Shown piece by piece: positions 56,729 through 64,000 of a DNA stretch of 64,000 bases (within the stretch, counting starts at the first letter, position 1; the number at the start of each line of letters is the position of its first letter). The stretch comes from DASYPQ01 sp041488095 (GTDB lineage Bacteria; Planctomycetota; UBA1135; GCA-002686595). Below the pieces are notes generated by a model that made no database searches, had not been told where the DNA came from, and saw only the letters and a program-made list of their open reading frames with translations. Both the position numbers and the translations under genes were made by a program. The DNA lies in the NCBI GenBank assembly GCA_041488095.1, contig JBGPOP010000001.1, positions 124,001 to 188,000 on the forward strand, given 5' to 3'.

Positions 56729-57855
56729 GGGTTCTTGCCGCTCGGCGCGGCGATCCTAACCTGTGAGAGCCGCCACCGCAGCGCGAGCAGCGCGAGATCG
56801 CTCGCGTCGACGGTGCGGCCCGTGCGCGTCCGGCGCTCCAGTTCGGCGACTTCGTCGAGCATCTCCCGCCAGGACTCCGCCCGACGCAGCGAAAGGCGCT
56901 GCGCGATGTCCTCCCGCCTGCGCTGGTTTCCCGTCGGATCGGGCGGCAGACCCTGCTCGGCGGCTCGCGCAGCGGCGAGCGTCTGCCGCAGCTTCGAGCG
57001 CAAGCTGCCGAGGAGCACGGCCAACAGCGCCTCGGGCTTCACCTCGCGAGAGCCGTCGCGCTCGCGCATCCCGGAGCGGAAGAGCGCCTCGATCCCGGCG
57101 AGCGAGGTCCCAGGGTCGCCGCGCAGAAGGTCCTCGGCGAGTTGGAAGGGCGAGACCGCTCCCGTCCATCCCACCCTGCGACGCAGGTCACGCTCTCCGC
57201 TGCGAGCCAGGGCATCGAGCGCGGCGTCCAGCGCGGAGAGATCGTTGCCCGTCGCCGCGGCGACGTAGGCGGCTTCGCCGGGATCGAGGCCGAGGCCCTT
57301 GTGCCGCGCGCGAGCGAGAATCCATTGGACGAGCTCGACCCGGCGGGGATCGGGGTCGCGCTCCCACGGCGGCGGGCTGTCGTAGAGCCGGCGAAGCGTG
57401 AGGATCGTCCCACCCGCCGCGGCCACGGCCTTGGCGAGGGCATGGTCGACGCGCAGCGACTCGGTTTCGAGCGCGAGCGCTCCCGGGACGGCGTGGCCGC
57501 GCAAGAAGGCGAGCGCCGCGCGGGTGAACGGCCCCTCGGCGTCCTCCTCCTTGTCGAGCAGCAGCGCCGCATTGCGGACGAGGACCAGGCGAGCCGGTGC
57601 GAACATCGGCGACGCCGAGAGGTCGCCCTGCAGCGCGGCGAGGTCGAGATCGGGATCGGCGCCGTCGTGGCGCGCGACCTCCAGGCCACGCCGCGCGGCC
57701 GACCGGGAGAGGATCGAGAGCGCCGCCTCGCGGAACCAGCGCTCCTCGCCGCGCACGAGGTAGCCGCGCGCGAGCGGTGCCTCTCCCGCGAGCGCGCGAT
57801 CGAGCACCGCGATCTGCGCCGGGGGAGGCGCTTCTTGCGCCTTGCGCGCAGCCAT
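56725..57855 (-). CDS. holA: DNA polymerase III delta subunit HolA
   Basis: A 376-residue clamp-loader subunit that opens the beta clamp. Seen: YLVRGEERWFREAALSIL near the start, LVLVRNAALL, the collar-domain region LVQWILARARHKGL followed by AAYVAAATGNDLSALDAALDALA, and the late LSLRRAESWREMLDEVAELERRT. The degenerate P-loop is typical. The ATG at 57853-57855 shares one base with the ubiA stop (TGATG), and the stop overlaps mutL; holA is thus locked into this operon. Confidence 0.88.
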   Translation of the reverse strand: MAARKAQEAPPPAQIAVLDRALAGEAPLARGYLVRGEERWFREAALSILSRSAARRGLEVARHDGADPDLDLAALQGDLSASPMFAPARLVLVRNAALLLDKEEDAEGPFTRAALAFLRGHAVPGALALETESLRVDHALAKAVAAAGGTILTLRRLYDSPPPWERDPDPRRVELVQWILARARHKGLGLDPGEAAYVAAATGNDLSALDAALDALARSGERDLRRRVGWTGAVSPFQLAEDLLRGDPGTSLAGIEALFRSGMRERDGSREVKPEALLAVLLGSLRSKLRQTLAAARAAEQGLPPDPTGNQRRREDIAQRLSLRRAESWREMLDEVAELERRTRTGRTVDASDLALLALRWRLSQVRIAAPSGKNP

Positions 57856-58751
57856 CAGCGCGCCCCTCCCAGTACGCCGCGGTCGAGCGCAAGCCCTGCG
57901 AAGAGCAGCACGCTGACCCAGCCGTTGACGACGAAGAAGGCCGCGTCGACGCGCGAGAGGTCGTCCTTCGACACCAGGCTGTGCTCCCAGGCGAGCAGGA
58001 GGGCCGCAAGGAGCACGGCCCCCCACCAGATCACCGAGAGGTCGGCTGCGAGGCCGACCAAAACGAGGCATGCGACGGTCCCGACGTGCAAGCTCGAGGA
58101 AAGCCACAGGGCGCGCGCGACGCCGAGGCGCGCCGGGATGGAGAAGAGCCCCTCGGCGCGGTCGAACTCGACGTCCTGGCAAGCGTAGATCAGGTCGAAG
58201 CCGGCCACCCAGGTGAGCACGGCGCCCGAGAGCCACAGCACGGCCGCGACGCCCCCGCCGAGTCCTTCTCCCAGGTCATGCGGGATCTCGCCGCGCACCG
58301 CGATCCACGCGCCGAGCGGAGAGAGCGCGAGTGAAAGGCCGAGGACGAAGTGCGCTCCGGCGCTGAAGCGCTTGACGTAGCTGTAGGCGAGGAGCACCGC
58401 GAGCACCGGAAGGGAGAGCAGGCCCGCCAGATGATTCAGCGCGAAGGCCAGGAGAACGAACGCGGCCCCGGACAGCGCGACCAGCAGCCCCACACCCGCT
58501 GTCGAGAGGCGCCCGGACGGCAGCTCCCGCGCGCGCGTCCGCGGATTGCGCGCGTCGATCTCGCGGTCGACGAGGCGGTTGAAGGCCATCGCCGCGGTCC
58601 GCGCGGCCACGGCGCAGCCGATCACCAGGAGGAGCGCCCGGACCGGCGGTGCTCCGCCGCTCGCCAGCCACGCGCCGCACAGCGCGAAGGGCAGCGCGAA
58701 CACCGAGTGGGTGAACTTGACCAGAGAAAGGAGGTCGCGGAGGCGCTTCAT
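57855..58751 (-). CDS. UbiA-like polyprenyltransferase (menaquinone pathway type)
   Basis: A 298-residue membrane prenyltransferase with eight or nine helices. Motif 1 is NRLVDREIDARNPRTRARELPSG, with the two metal-binding Asp residues; motif 2 is DLIYACQDVEFDRAEGLFSIP. The combination with UbiX and UbiE in one operon is typical of late menaquinone synthesis by the futalosine route (MqnP-type), although the mqn genes themselves are not in view; 4-hydroxybenzoate prenylation is the alternative. Start ATG 58749-58751 overlaps the ubiX stop as ATGA. Confidence 0.88.
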   Translation of the reverse strand: MKRLRDLLSLVKFTHSVFALPFALCGAWLASGGAPPVRALLLVIGCAVAARTAAMAFNRLVDREIDARNPRTRARELPSGRLSTAGVGLLVALSGAAFVLLAFALNHLAGLLSLPVLAVLLAYSYVKRFSAGAHFVLGLSLALSPLGAWIAVRGEIPHDLGEGLGGGVAAVLWLSGAVLTWVAGFDLIYACQDVEFDRAEGLFSIPARLGVARALWLSSSLHVGTVACLVLVGLAADLSVIWWGAVLLAALLLAWEHSLVSKDDLSRVDAAFFVVNGWVSVLLFAGLALDRGVLGGAR

Positions 58752-59428
58752 GGCCGCGCTGTCCTTCCGAGATCGCGATGGGGGTCACCCGGGCGCTCGA
58801 CGCCGGGATCCTCGACCGGGGCCGTCCCCCCCTCCCAGCGCGCGCCGACGGTGTTCTCGACGCCCAGGCGGTCGAGGATCTTGCCGACCACGTGGTTCAC
58901 GAGGTCCTCCACCCGGCGCGGTCGGTGGTAGAAGCCCGGCATCGCCGGGAGGACCACGGCACCGAGATGGGCGAGGCGGAGCAGGTTCTCGAGGTGCACC
59001 ACGCTGAGCGGCGTCTCGCGCGGCACGAGCACGAGCTTGCGTCCCTCCTTGAGGGCCACGTCCGCCGCGCGCTCGACCAGGTTCGAGCTGAAGCCCGCCG
59101 ACACCCGCGCCAGGGTCCCCATGCTGCACGGGCACAGGATCGCCCCGCCGACGAGCGCGGTCCCCGACGAAGGCGGCGCATCGACGGCGTCGCACGGGAA
59201 GGCACGCACCGAACGCGCGGCTTGCGCTCCGATCCAGCCCGGCAGCGCCTCGGCCAGGCGCTCGCCGCGCGTTCCCGCGTCGACGCCGAGCTCGTGGCGC
59301 AGCACCTTGGCTCCCGCCTCCGTGACCGAGACGTCGACCTCGTGCCCGCAGGCGACGAGCGCGCGCAGGAGCGATTCGGCATAGGCGTGCCCGCTCGCTC
59401 CGGTGATGCCGAGGAAGAAGCGCGTCAT
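58748..59428 (-). CDS. ubiX: UbiX-type flavin prenyltransferase
   Basis: A 226-residue enzyme that makes prenylated FMN, the cofactor of UbiD-type decarboxylases. Motifs: GITGASGHAYAESLL, CPCSMGTLARVSAGFSSNLVERAADVALKE (in parts) and VPRETPLSVVHLENLLRLAHLG (in parts), PAMPGFYHRP. The C-terminus has about 25 extra residues rich in Pro, Glu and Arg. Start ATG 59426-59428 overlaps the CPBP-protease stop as ATGA. A ubiD partner is not in the window. Confidence 0.93.
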   Translation of the reverse strand: MTRFFLGITGASGHAYAESLLRALVACGHEVDVSVTEAGAKVLRHELGVDAGTRGERLAEALPGWIGAQAARSVRAFPCDAVDAPPSSGTALVGGAILCPCSMGTLARVSAGFSSNLVERAADVALKEGRKLVLVPRETPLSVVHLENLLRLAHLGAVVLPAMPGFYHRPRRVEDLVNHVVGKILDRLGVENTVGARWEGGTAPVEDPGVERPGDPHRDLGRTARP

Positions 59429-60237
59429 AGGAACACTTCGGGGCGGGCGCCGATCGCGAGGAACAGGTCGAAGAGGGCGTGCGCCCAGGCCGCGACTCCC
59501 GGGCCTCGCCAGCGGAACAGCGCTCCGAGCAGGATGCCCGCGAGGAGGCGCCATGTGAAGACGGCGGCGTCGAAGACCTCTCCCCCCGGGCCGAGGACCT
59601 GCGTGAACACGGCCAGGTGAGAGGCGGCGAAGACGAGTCCCGCGGCGCCGATCGAGAGGATCTCCGCGCCCGCGCGGGCGAGGGGCAGGCTCCCGGTGAG
59701 GAAGGCCAGGAGATGGGAGGCGAGCAGGAAGACTGCGCTCTGGACCCCGATGCGGAAGAGCATCTCCTCCCAGGCCGCACCGCCAGCCAGGAAGGCAGCC
59801 AGCTCGAGGGGCAGCCCCGGCCCCGCTCGGCCGTGTCCGAAGTGCTCCGCACCCGAATTCGCTCCCAGCACGGACATGAGCACGAGCAGCGCCGGTCCGA
59901 GGAGCAGTGCGGCGATGCCGCCCTCGAGCAGGATGCGCCACAGGCGCGGGAGGAGCCCGAGGCGCCTGTGAAAGATGCTCCGGAGCGCCGCCACCGCGGA
60001 GAGCGCGAGCAGCGAGACGCGCGCGGCCCGCTGGCCGGTTCCGAGCGGGGCGAGCGGCAACGAGAGCACCACCTCGGCCAGGTTGCGTGCGGGACCGCCC
60101 GCGGAGATCTCGTAGGCGAGCAGGAGCGGCAGCATCGCGAGGTAGCCCATCGCGATGCCGCGCGCGGACCCGCGCGAAGCCTCTCCGATGACGCTCTCGT
60201 GATCAGCGCTCGCCGCGGATCGCTCCGCCCGACTCAC
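59425..60237 (-). CDS. CPBP-family intramembrane metalloprotease
   Basis: A 270-residue membrane protein of the CPBP (CAAX-protease/Abi) family. The three active-site motifs are present on successive helices: EExxxR (WEEMLFR), FxxxH (FAASH) and HxxxD (HALFD). About seven hydrophobic segments. The target is unknown; family members process prenylated proteins, bacteriocins or anti-sigma factors. The GTG start overlaps the ubiE stop (GTGA), so it is made together with the quinone enzymes, which is unexpected for a protease. Confidence 0.88.
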   Translation of the reverse strand: MSRAERSAASADHESVIGEASRGSARGIAMGYLAMLPLLLAYEISAGGPARNLAEVVLSLPLAPLGTGQRAARVSLLALSAVAALRSIFHRRLGLLPRLWRILLEGGIAALLLGPALLVLMSVLGANSGAEHFGHGRAGPGLPLELAAFLAGGAAWEEMLFRIGVQSAVFLLASHLLAFLTGSLPLARAGAEILSIGAAGLVFAASHLAVFTQVLGPGGEVFDAAVFTWRLLAGILLGALFRWRGPGVAAWAHALFDLFLAIGARPEVFL

Positions 60238-60977
60238 GCCGGTGCTCTCGTGTCTGCGAGTCGAGCTCCGGGCACGCTACCCCAATGGAGGGAGGCGATG
60301 CCTCCCGAGAGGGATCGATGGCCACAGCCCGAGAATCCCGCACGCTCGATGTCGCGCTCGAATTCAACGGGCCCCGGCCAGGCGGCGACGCTCTCGGGAA
60401 GGTAGCGGTAGGCTTCCCGGTCGCCCGAGACGAGCGCGCCGAGGCGCGGCAGGACCTTCCTGAAGTACAGGTGGTAGGCGGCGGCCAGGCGCCGGTCGGG
60501 GGGCAGGCCGAACTCGAGGACGAGCAGCAGCCCGCCCGGCCGGAGGACGCGTGCCATCTCGCGCAGCCCGGCACCGCGATCCTCGACGTTGCGGATCCCG
60601 AAGGCGATCGTGGCGAGGTCGGCCGAGCCGCTCCGGACCGGAAGCGACAGCGCGTCCCCGTGCGCGAAGACGATGCTCCCCGCGTCCTTCACCGGGCCCC
60701 GGCGCGCGGGTCGTCCGCACTTCCTCGCCGCGAGCGCCAGCATCTCGCGGGTGAAATCGATCCCGACGACGGAGGCGCCGGATCGAGCCAGGAGGAGCGA
60801 CACGTCGCCGGTTCCGCAGCACACGTCGACCGCGACGCGACCTCGCACCTCCCCGGCCCGGGCGAGGAGCTCCCCCCGCCAGCGCTGGTCGACGCCCAGG
60901 GAGAGCAGGCGGTTCAACAGGTCGTAGCGCGCGGCGATGCGCGCGAACATGGAGCGGACCTGTCTCGGGTCGGGCAT
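60234..60977 (-). CDS. ubiE: Demethylmenaquinone methyltransferase UbiE/MenG
   Basis: A 247-residue AdoMet-dependent C-methyltransferase that performs the last step of menaquinone (or ubiquinone) synthesis. Motifs: VRSMFARIAARYDLLNRLLSLG, the AdoMet loop VDVCCGTGDVSLLL, ATIAFGIRNVEDR, and RVLRPGGLLLVLEF with YRYLPESVAAWP near the end. Start ATG 60975-60977. It is the first gene of the six-gene overlapping operon that runs to mutL. Confidence 0.93.
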   Translation of the reverse strand: MPDPRQVRSMFARIAARYDLLNRLLSLGVDQRWRGELLARAGEVRGRVAVDVCCGTGDVSLLLARSGASVVGIDFTREMLALAARKCGRPARRGPVKDAGSIVFAHGDALSLPVRSGSADLATIAFGIRNVEDRGAGLREMARVLRPGGLLLVLEFGLPPDRRLAAAYHLYFRKVLPRLGALVSGDREAYRYLPESVAAWPGPVEFERDIERAGFSGCGHRSLSGGIASLHWGSVPGARLADTRAPA

Positions 60978-61098
60978 GACTCGTGGCCGCGGCACGCGCG
61001 GCGCGCGTATTCCTAACCGATCGACGCCGGTCGCGCCGGGGGAACATGGAACTCCGCGGCGCGCGCGAGGCGGAGCTCTCGCGCGCGCCGCGTGGATC

Positions 61099-61115
61099 GG
61101 AGGCCTTCCGCCTCC
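61099..61115 (-). terminator. Short GC-rich hairpin after the surface-protein gene
   Basis: GGAGGC-CTTCC-GCCTCC forms a perfect 6-bp stem 14 bp downstream of the surface-protein stop (61129). There is no U run, so it is a terminator-like structure at best. The rest of the 151-bp gap to ubiE should hold the ubiE promoter; I see nothing else in it. Confidence 0.3.
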
Positions 61116-61128
61116 GGCCCGGAGCGAT

Positions 61129-64000
61129 CTACTGCCTGAAGTAGCTCGCGACGACCTGGCAGTTCGTGACCGGGATGGACTGGATGCCGGGCTCGAAGGC
61201 ATTCGTGTCGATGCGCACATAACCCTGGTCGATGCGCACGACGTCGACGACGCCCGTCCCGATCGTCGGGCTGGGCACGGCGACGAACATGTAGCGCGGC
61301 TCGTTCGTGTTGACGAACCCCACGCCCGGAACGAGGCGAACGAGCTGCTTGCCGTTGATCGGGATGGGTGCCCCCCCGTTGCTGAAGGGGGTGAAGAAGT
61401 TCGGCAGTCCCGTCAGATTGCGCAGGTCGTCGAACGCGATGTCGACCGGGATGCCGGAGACCTGGGGGGGGCCGATGGAGATCGGCACGCCCAGGGACAT
61501 GTCGCGCAGGTGCGGGACCAGGAGCGAGGTGAAGTTCAGCGGGAGCACTCCGACGACGCCGCTCTCGATCACGAGCTTGCTGACCGCGGGCACTCCCGCC
61601 GGGCCAGCCTCCTGCGTCCCGATGTCGATCGGGCCCTCGTGGGCGATCCACACGGCGGAGCGGAGGTCGAAGTGGTCGGGCTGGATCGCCTTCGGGTTCA
61701 GGAAGGTCTCGGGCGCGATCCCGATGATGTCGTCGTAGCCCCAGCCGTTCACCGTGTTTGGCCCGGACTCGAACATGGCCACGTGTCCGTCGCGGTTCAG
61801 GATGTAGGCGAAGTAGACGTCGCGGAAGTAGCCCCAGGCGAATTGCCGCGGCGTGATGGCGACGTCGAAGGGCTGGTTGAGCTGGGAACGGACGACCTTG
61901 CGCACGGTCAGGGAAGCGGCCGAGATGAGGGACATCGTGTTCTCGGATTCGTTGCAGACGAGGATGTCCTCGTTGCCCGGCTCCCAGGCGATCCCGCGCG
62001 GACGGGTGCCGACGATCGTCTCCTGGACCACCTGGTGGAAGGTGGAGGACAGCGGGTCGATGTCGATGAACGTGATCAGGTTCGCGGTCTGGTTGACGAC
62101 CGCGAGGAGGTTCAGGTTGGGCGACATCGCCAGCGTCGTCGGGTCCTGGGTGGGGATCCGGTCGATCACCGTCATGCGGTTCGAGTTCAGGACGACCACC
62201 TCCCGTCGGCCGCGGTCGATGATGTACAGGTAGTTGCCGATCTGCTGGCGGAGCATGTACGGGTTGCAGGGCGGGATGGTCGGCTGCGGCAGCGAGGGGC
62301 CCTCGAAGAAGTTGTTCTGCTCGGGAGTCAGGAGCCCGGAGGGAGGGATCCCGGCCGAGGGATCGCCGAAGGGATCGCCCGGGCCGAGCAGGTTGACCAG
62401 ACCGGGGAAGGGCGCCGGGAGCGTGCTGTCGACCGAGGTCGGCTCCTGCCCGCCGATGAACGGGGAGATGCACAGGGGCGGGAAGATGAGCGGCGGGGGA
62501 TTCGGGTGCGGCGACCAGCACGCCAGGTTCTCGGCTCCGGCGCTGATGAGCCCGTTGAGCTGTCCGGTCTGGATGGGGATCATCGTGTTGTTGTTCGTGA
62601 CCGGATTGATCAGCTTCTTCCCGTCGAAGGCGCACAGGTTTCCACCGCCCGCCTGGCAACCGAAGGGCGCCGGGCCGTTGTTGAAGGCGCCGTCGAGCGC
62701 GTGCCCGATCATCAGGTCGGCGACCGAGGTCAGGATCGGCGGGCGCACGATCAGGTCGTTCAGCGAGCTGTCCGTGGCCAGCGTGAACACGCCGGCCGAG
62801 CCGCCGTTGATCGTGCAGGTTCCCGGCTGCAGCGGCGGCCGCAGCACCGCGCCCTGCAGGCGGACGTTCGGGTTGTTGGGGAAATTCGAGTTGCCCTCGG
62901 CGAGGTGCTGGGCGTCGAAGGTCGGGTTGCCGGTGCCCTGGCCGAAGCCGTTCAGGTCGATCACCGACAGGCCCGGGATCGCCCCCGCGCGGCCGACATA
63001 GATCGTGTCCGGAGTCACGGGCGCGTTGACCAGCCCCGGGCCTTCGCCGGTCGTGAAGTTCGTGCTCGCTCCCACCAGGTTCGTGTTCGGAGCCGCAGCC
63101 AGGTCGGTGAACCGGTTGGGGTTGACCGTGATCGTGACCAGGTTGAAGACCCCGCATTGGAACTGGTCCGGGCCCTCGCCGGGGAAGTTGAAGGCCGGCG
63201 TCAGGTCGTAGGTCGAGAGGTCGAACACGCTGGCCGGCATGACCGTGAAGGGCACGGTGACGGGCGAGGCCAGCGGGCCGAAGGTGATCCCGACCGCCGA
63301 GGAGAGGGACGGCGGCTGGCCGGTCGGGAGGCTGCCCAGCGTCAGGGGCTGGAGCGGCTCGGTGAACTCGACCCGGACCGAGGTCATCGGGTCGACGTTG
63401 GTTTGGCCGTTTCCGGGGATGATCACCGGCGTGTTGAGCGGCGGCGGTGTGGTCGAGATCTCGGGGCGCAGCGCGTCCGGACCGACCGTGGTGGCGGCCA
63501 GCGCCTGGCGCCTCAGGGGCTGCCCGTTCGCCGATCGCACCGACGTGGTGATGCGCATCTTGATCTCGCGATTCGCCGGGAACATGTCGAGGGTCGACAG
63601 ATCGCCGTCGGTGTCGGCGACGAACACGATCGTGCGCGGCGAGATCAGGTCCGCCGATCCCGTGAACTCGGATCCCGGCGAGCCTGGGAAGCCCGTGCCC
63701 GGGAAGGCGCCGTCGACGTCGAGAACCACGGGCAGGCCGGTGGTCGCGTCGAGCTGGACCCAATGCTGGAGCGGGAGCAGCGGGGGGTTGCCCGTGGCCG
63801 CGCCGGCGTAGGTGAAGCCGTTGACGAATGCGCGCCCGGGGATGTTCGTCGACTCGCCCGAGGCCGGGTCGAGCGCCACGAGCGTGATCGCCCCGGTCAG
63901 GCCGCCGGTCGCCTGGGCGCCGGGCGAGGGGTCGAGCACGCTGGAGGGGTCGATGTCCCGGTCGAACTGCGCATAGACGAAGTGGTTGCCCGGCACGCCG
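61129..64000 (-). CDS. Large secreted protein with Ig-like domains and YVTN-type beta-propeller (5' end outside window)
   Basis: At least 956 residues are encoded; the frame is still open at the window edge, so the signal peptide is not seen. The N-terminal part shows SbsA-like Ig repeats (NHFVYAQFDRDIDPSSV; later TSVRVEFTEPLQPLTLGSLP). From about residue 585 a YVTN propeller follows: LYIIDRGRREVVVLNSNRM, LNLLAVVNQTANLITFIDID, ILVCNESENTMSLISA. The composition is rich in Pro, Gly and Asn and poor in Lys. It probably sits on the cell surface or is an S-layer-like or adhesive protein; no enzymatic motif is visible. Confidence 0.8.
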   Translation of the reverse strand, partial: GVPGNHFVYAQFDRDIDPSSVLDPSPGAQATGGLTGAITLVALDPASGESTNIPGRAFVNGFTYAGAATGNPPLLPLQHWVQLDATTGLPVVLDVDGAFPGTGFPGSPGSEFTGSADLISPRTIVFVADTDGDLSTLDMFPANREIKMRITTSVRSANGQPLRRQALAATTVGPDALRPEISTTPPPLNTPVIIPGNGQTNVDPMTSVRVEFTEPLQPLTLGSLPTGQPPSLSSAVGITFGPLASPVTVPFTVMPASVFDLSTYDLTPAFNFPGEGPDQFQCGVFNLVTITVNPNRFTDLAAAPNTNLVGASTNFTTGEGPGLVNAPVTPDTIYVGRAGAIPGLSVIDLNGFGQGTGNPTFDAQHLAEGNSNFPNNPNVRLQGAVLRPPLQPGTCTINGGSAGVFTLATDSSLNDLIVRPPILTSVADLMIGHALDGAFNNGPAPFGCQAGGGNLCAFDGKKLINPVTNNNTMIPIQTGQLNGLISAGAENLACWSPHPNPPPLIFPPLCISPFIGGQEPTSVDSTLPAPFPGLVNLLGPGDPFGDPSAGIPPSGLLTPEQNNFFEGPSLPQPTIPPCNPYMLRQQIGNYLYIIDRGRREVVVLNSNRMTVIDRIPTQDPTTLAMSPNLNLLAVVNQTANLITFIDIDPLSSTFHQVVQETIVGTRPRGIAWEPGNEDILVCNESENTMSLISAASLTVRKVVRSQLNQPFDVAITPRQFAWGYFRDVYFAYILNRDGHVAMFESGPNTVNGWGYDDIIGIAPETFLNPKAIQPDHFDLRSAVWIAHEGPIDIGTQEAGPAGVPAVSKLVIESGVVGVLPLNFTSLLVPHLRDMSLGVPISIGPPQVSGIPVDIAFDDLRNLTGLPNFFTPFSNGGAPIPINGKQLVRLVPGVGFVNTNEPRYMFVAVPSPTIGTGVVDVVRIDQGYVRIDTNAFEPGIQSIPVTNCQVVASYFRQ

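Overview
This is a 64 kb stretch of a high-GC (roughly 70 %), gene-dense chromosome. The organism is Gram-negative in character: YidC carries the large periplasmic domain, several secreted proteins have lipoboxes, and the quinone genes fit menaquinone respiration. The mix of SpoVR/YeaH/PrkA, NHL- and YVTN-propeller surface proteins and degenerate M14 peptidase-like proteins would fit an uncultured Planctomycetota-, Acidobacteriota- or Myxococcota-like lineage, but no 16S or tRNA gene is present and this placement is a guess. I see no IS element, CRISPR array, tRNA or rRNA. Most genes lie on the minus strand.

Region 1 (1-17.9 kb) is a stress/dormancy island. Its parts match, family by family, the hypoxia (DosR) regulon of Mycobacterium tuberculosis: Hsp20 next to an Acg-type nitroreductase, a tandem universal stress protein, three Hrp1-like CBS proteins, an M50 protease with CBS domains, a phosphoribosyltransferase next to a dienelactone-hydrolase-like enzyme fused to a ribosome-hibernation (HPF/RaiA) domain, a P-type ATPase, and a LuxR-type response regulator with a PAS histidine kinase. 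GroEL, a protein-repair methyltransferase/erythromycin-esterase fusion and a UbiA-family prenyltransferase complete it. The kinase PAS domain keeps the residues that bind haem and oxygen in FixL. Two of the island's promoter regions share a 32-bp element plus two smaller blocks. The C-terminal stump of an alcohol dehydrogenase lies between two operons.

Region 2 (18-29.3 kb) has four glycosyltransferase genes, two of them tandem GT2-GT4 fusions, followed by two OPT-family transporters. Region 3 (29.4-39.7 kb) holds an NHL-repeat lipoprotein, the prkA-yeaH-spoVR stress operon, a secreted M28 peptidase and a pair of M14-like proteins that have lost their zinc ligands.

Region 4 (39.8-52.2 kb) is a minus-strand housekeeping run: nadD, a WecA/MraY-like transferase, a metallophosphoesterase, yidC, mnmE, nrdR, a degenerate NrdD-like double ATP-cone protein, and smc. 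Region 5 (52.3-61 kb) has a small lipoprotein, miaA, an unknown secreted protein, and a tightly overlapping operon ubiE - CPBP protease - ubiX - ubiA - holA - mutL, which combines late menaquinone synthesis with replication and repair genes. The window ends inside a large secreted Ig-like/beta-propeller protein whose 5' end lies outside.
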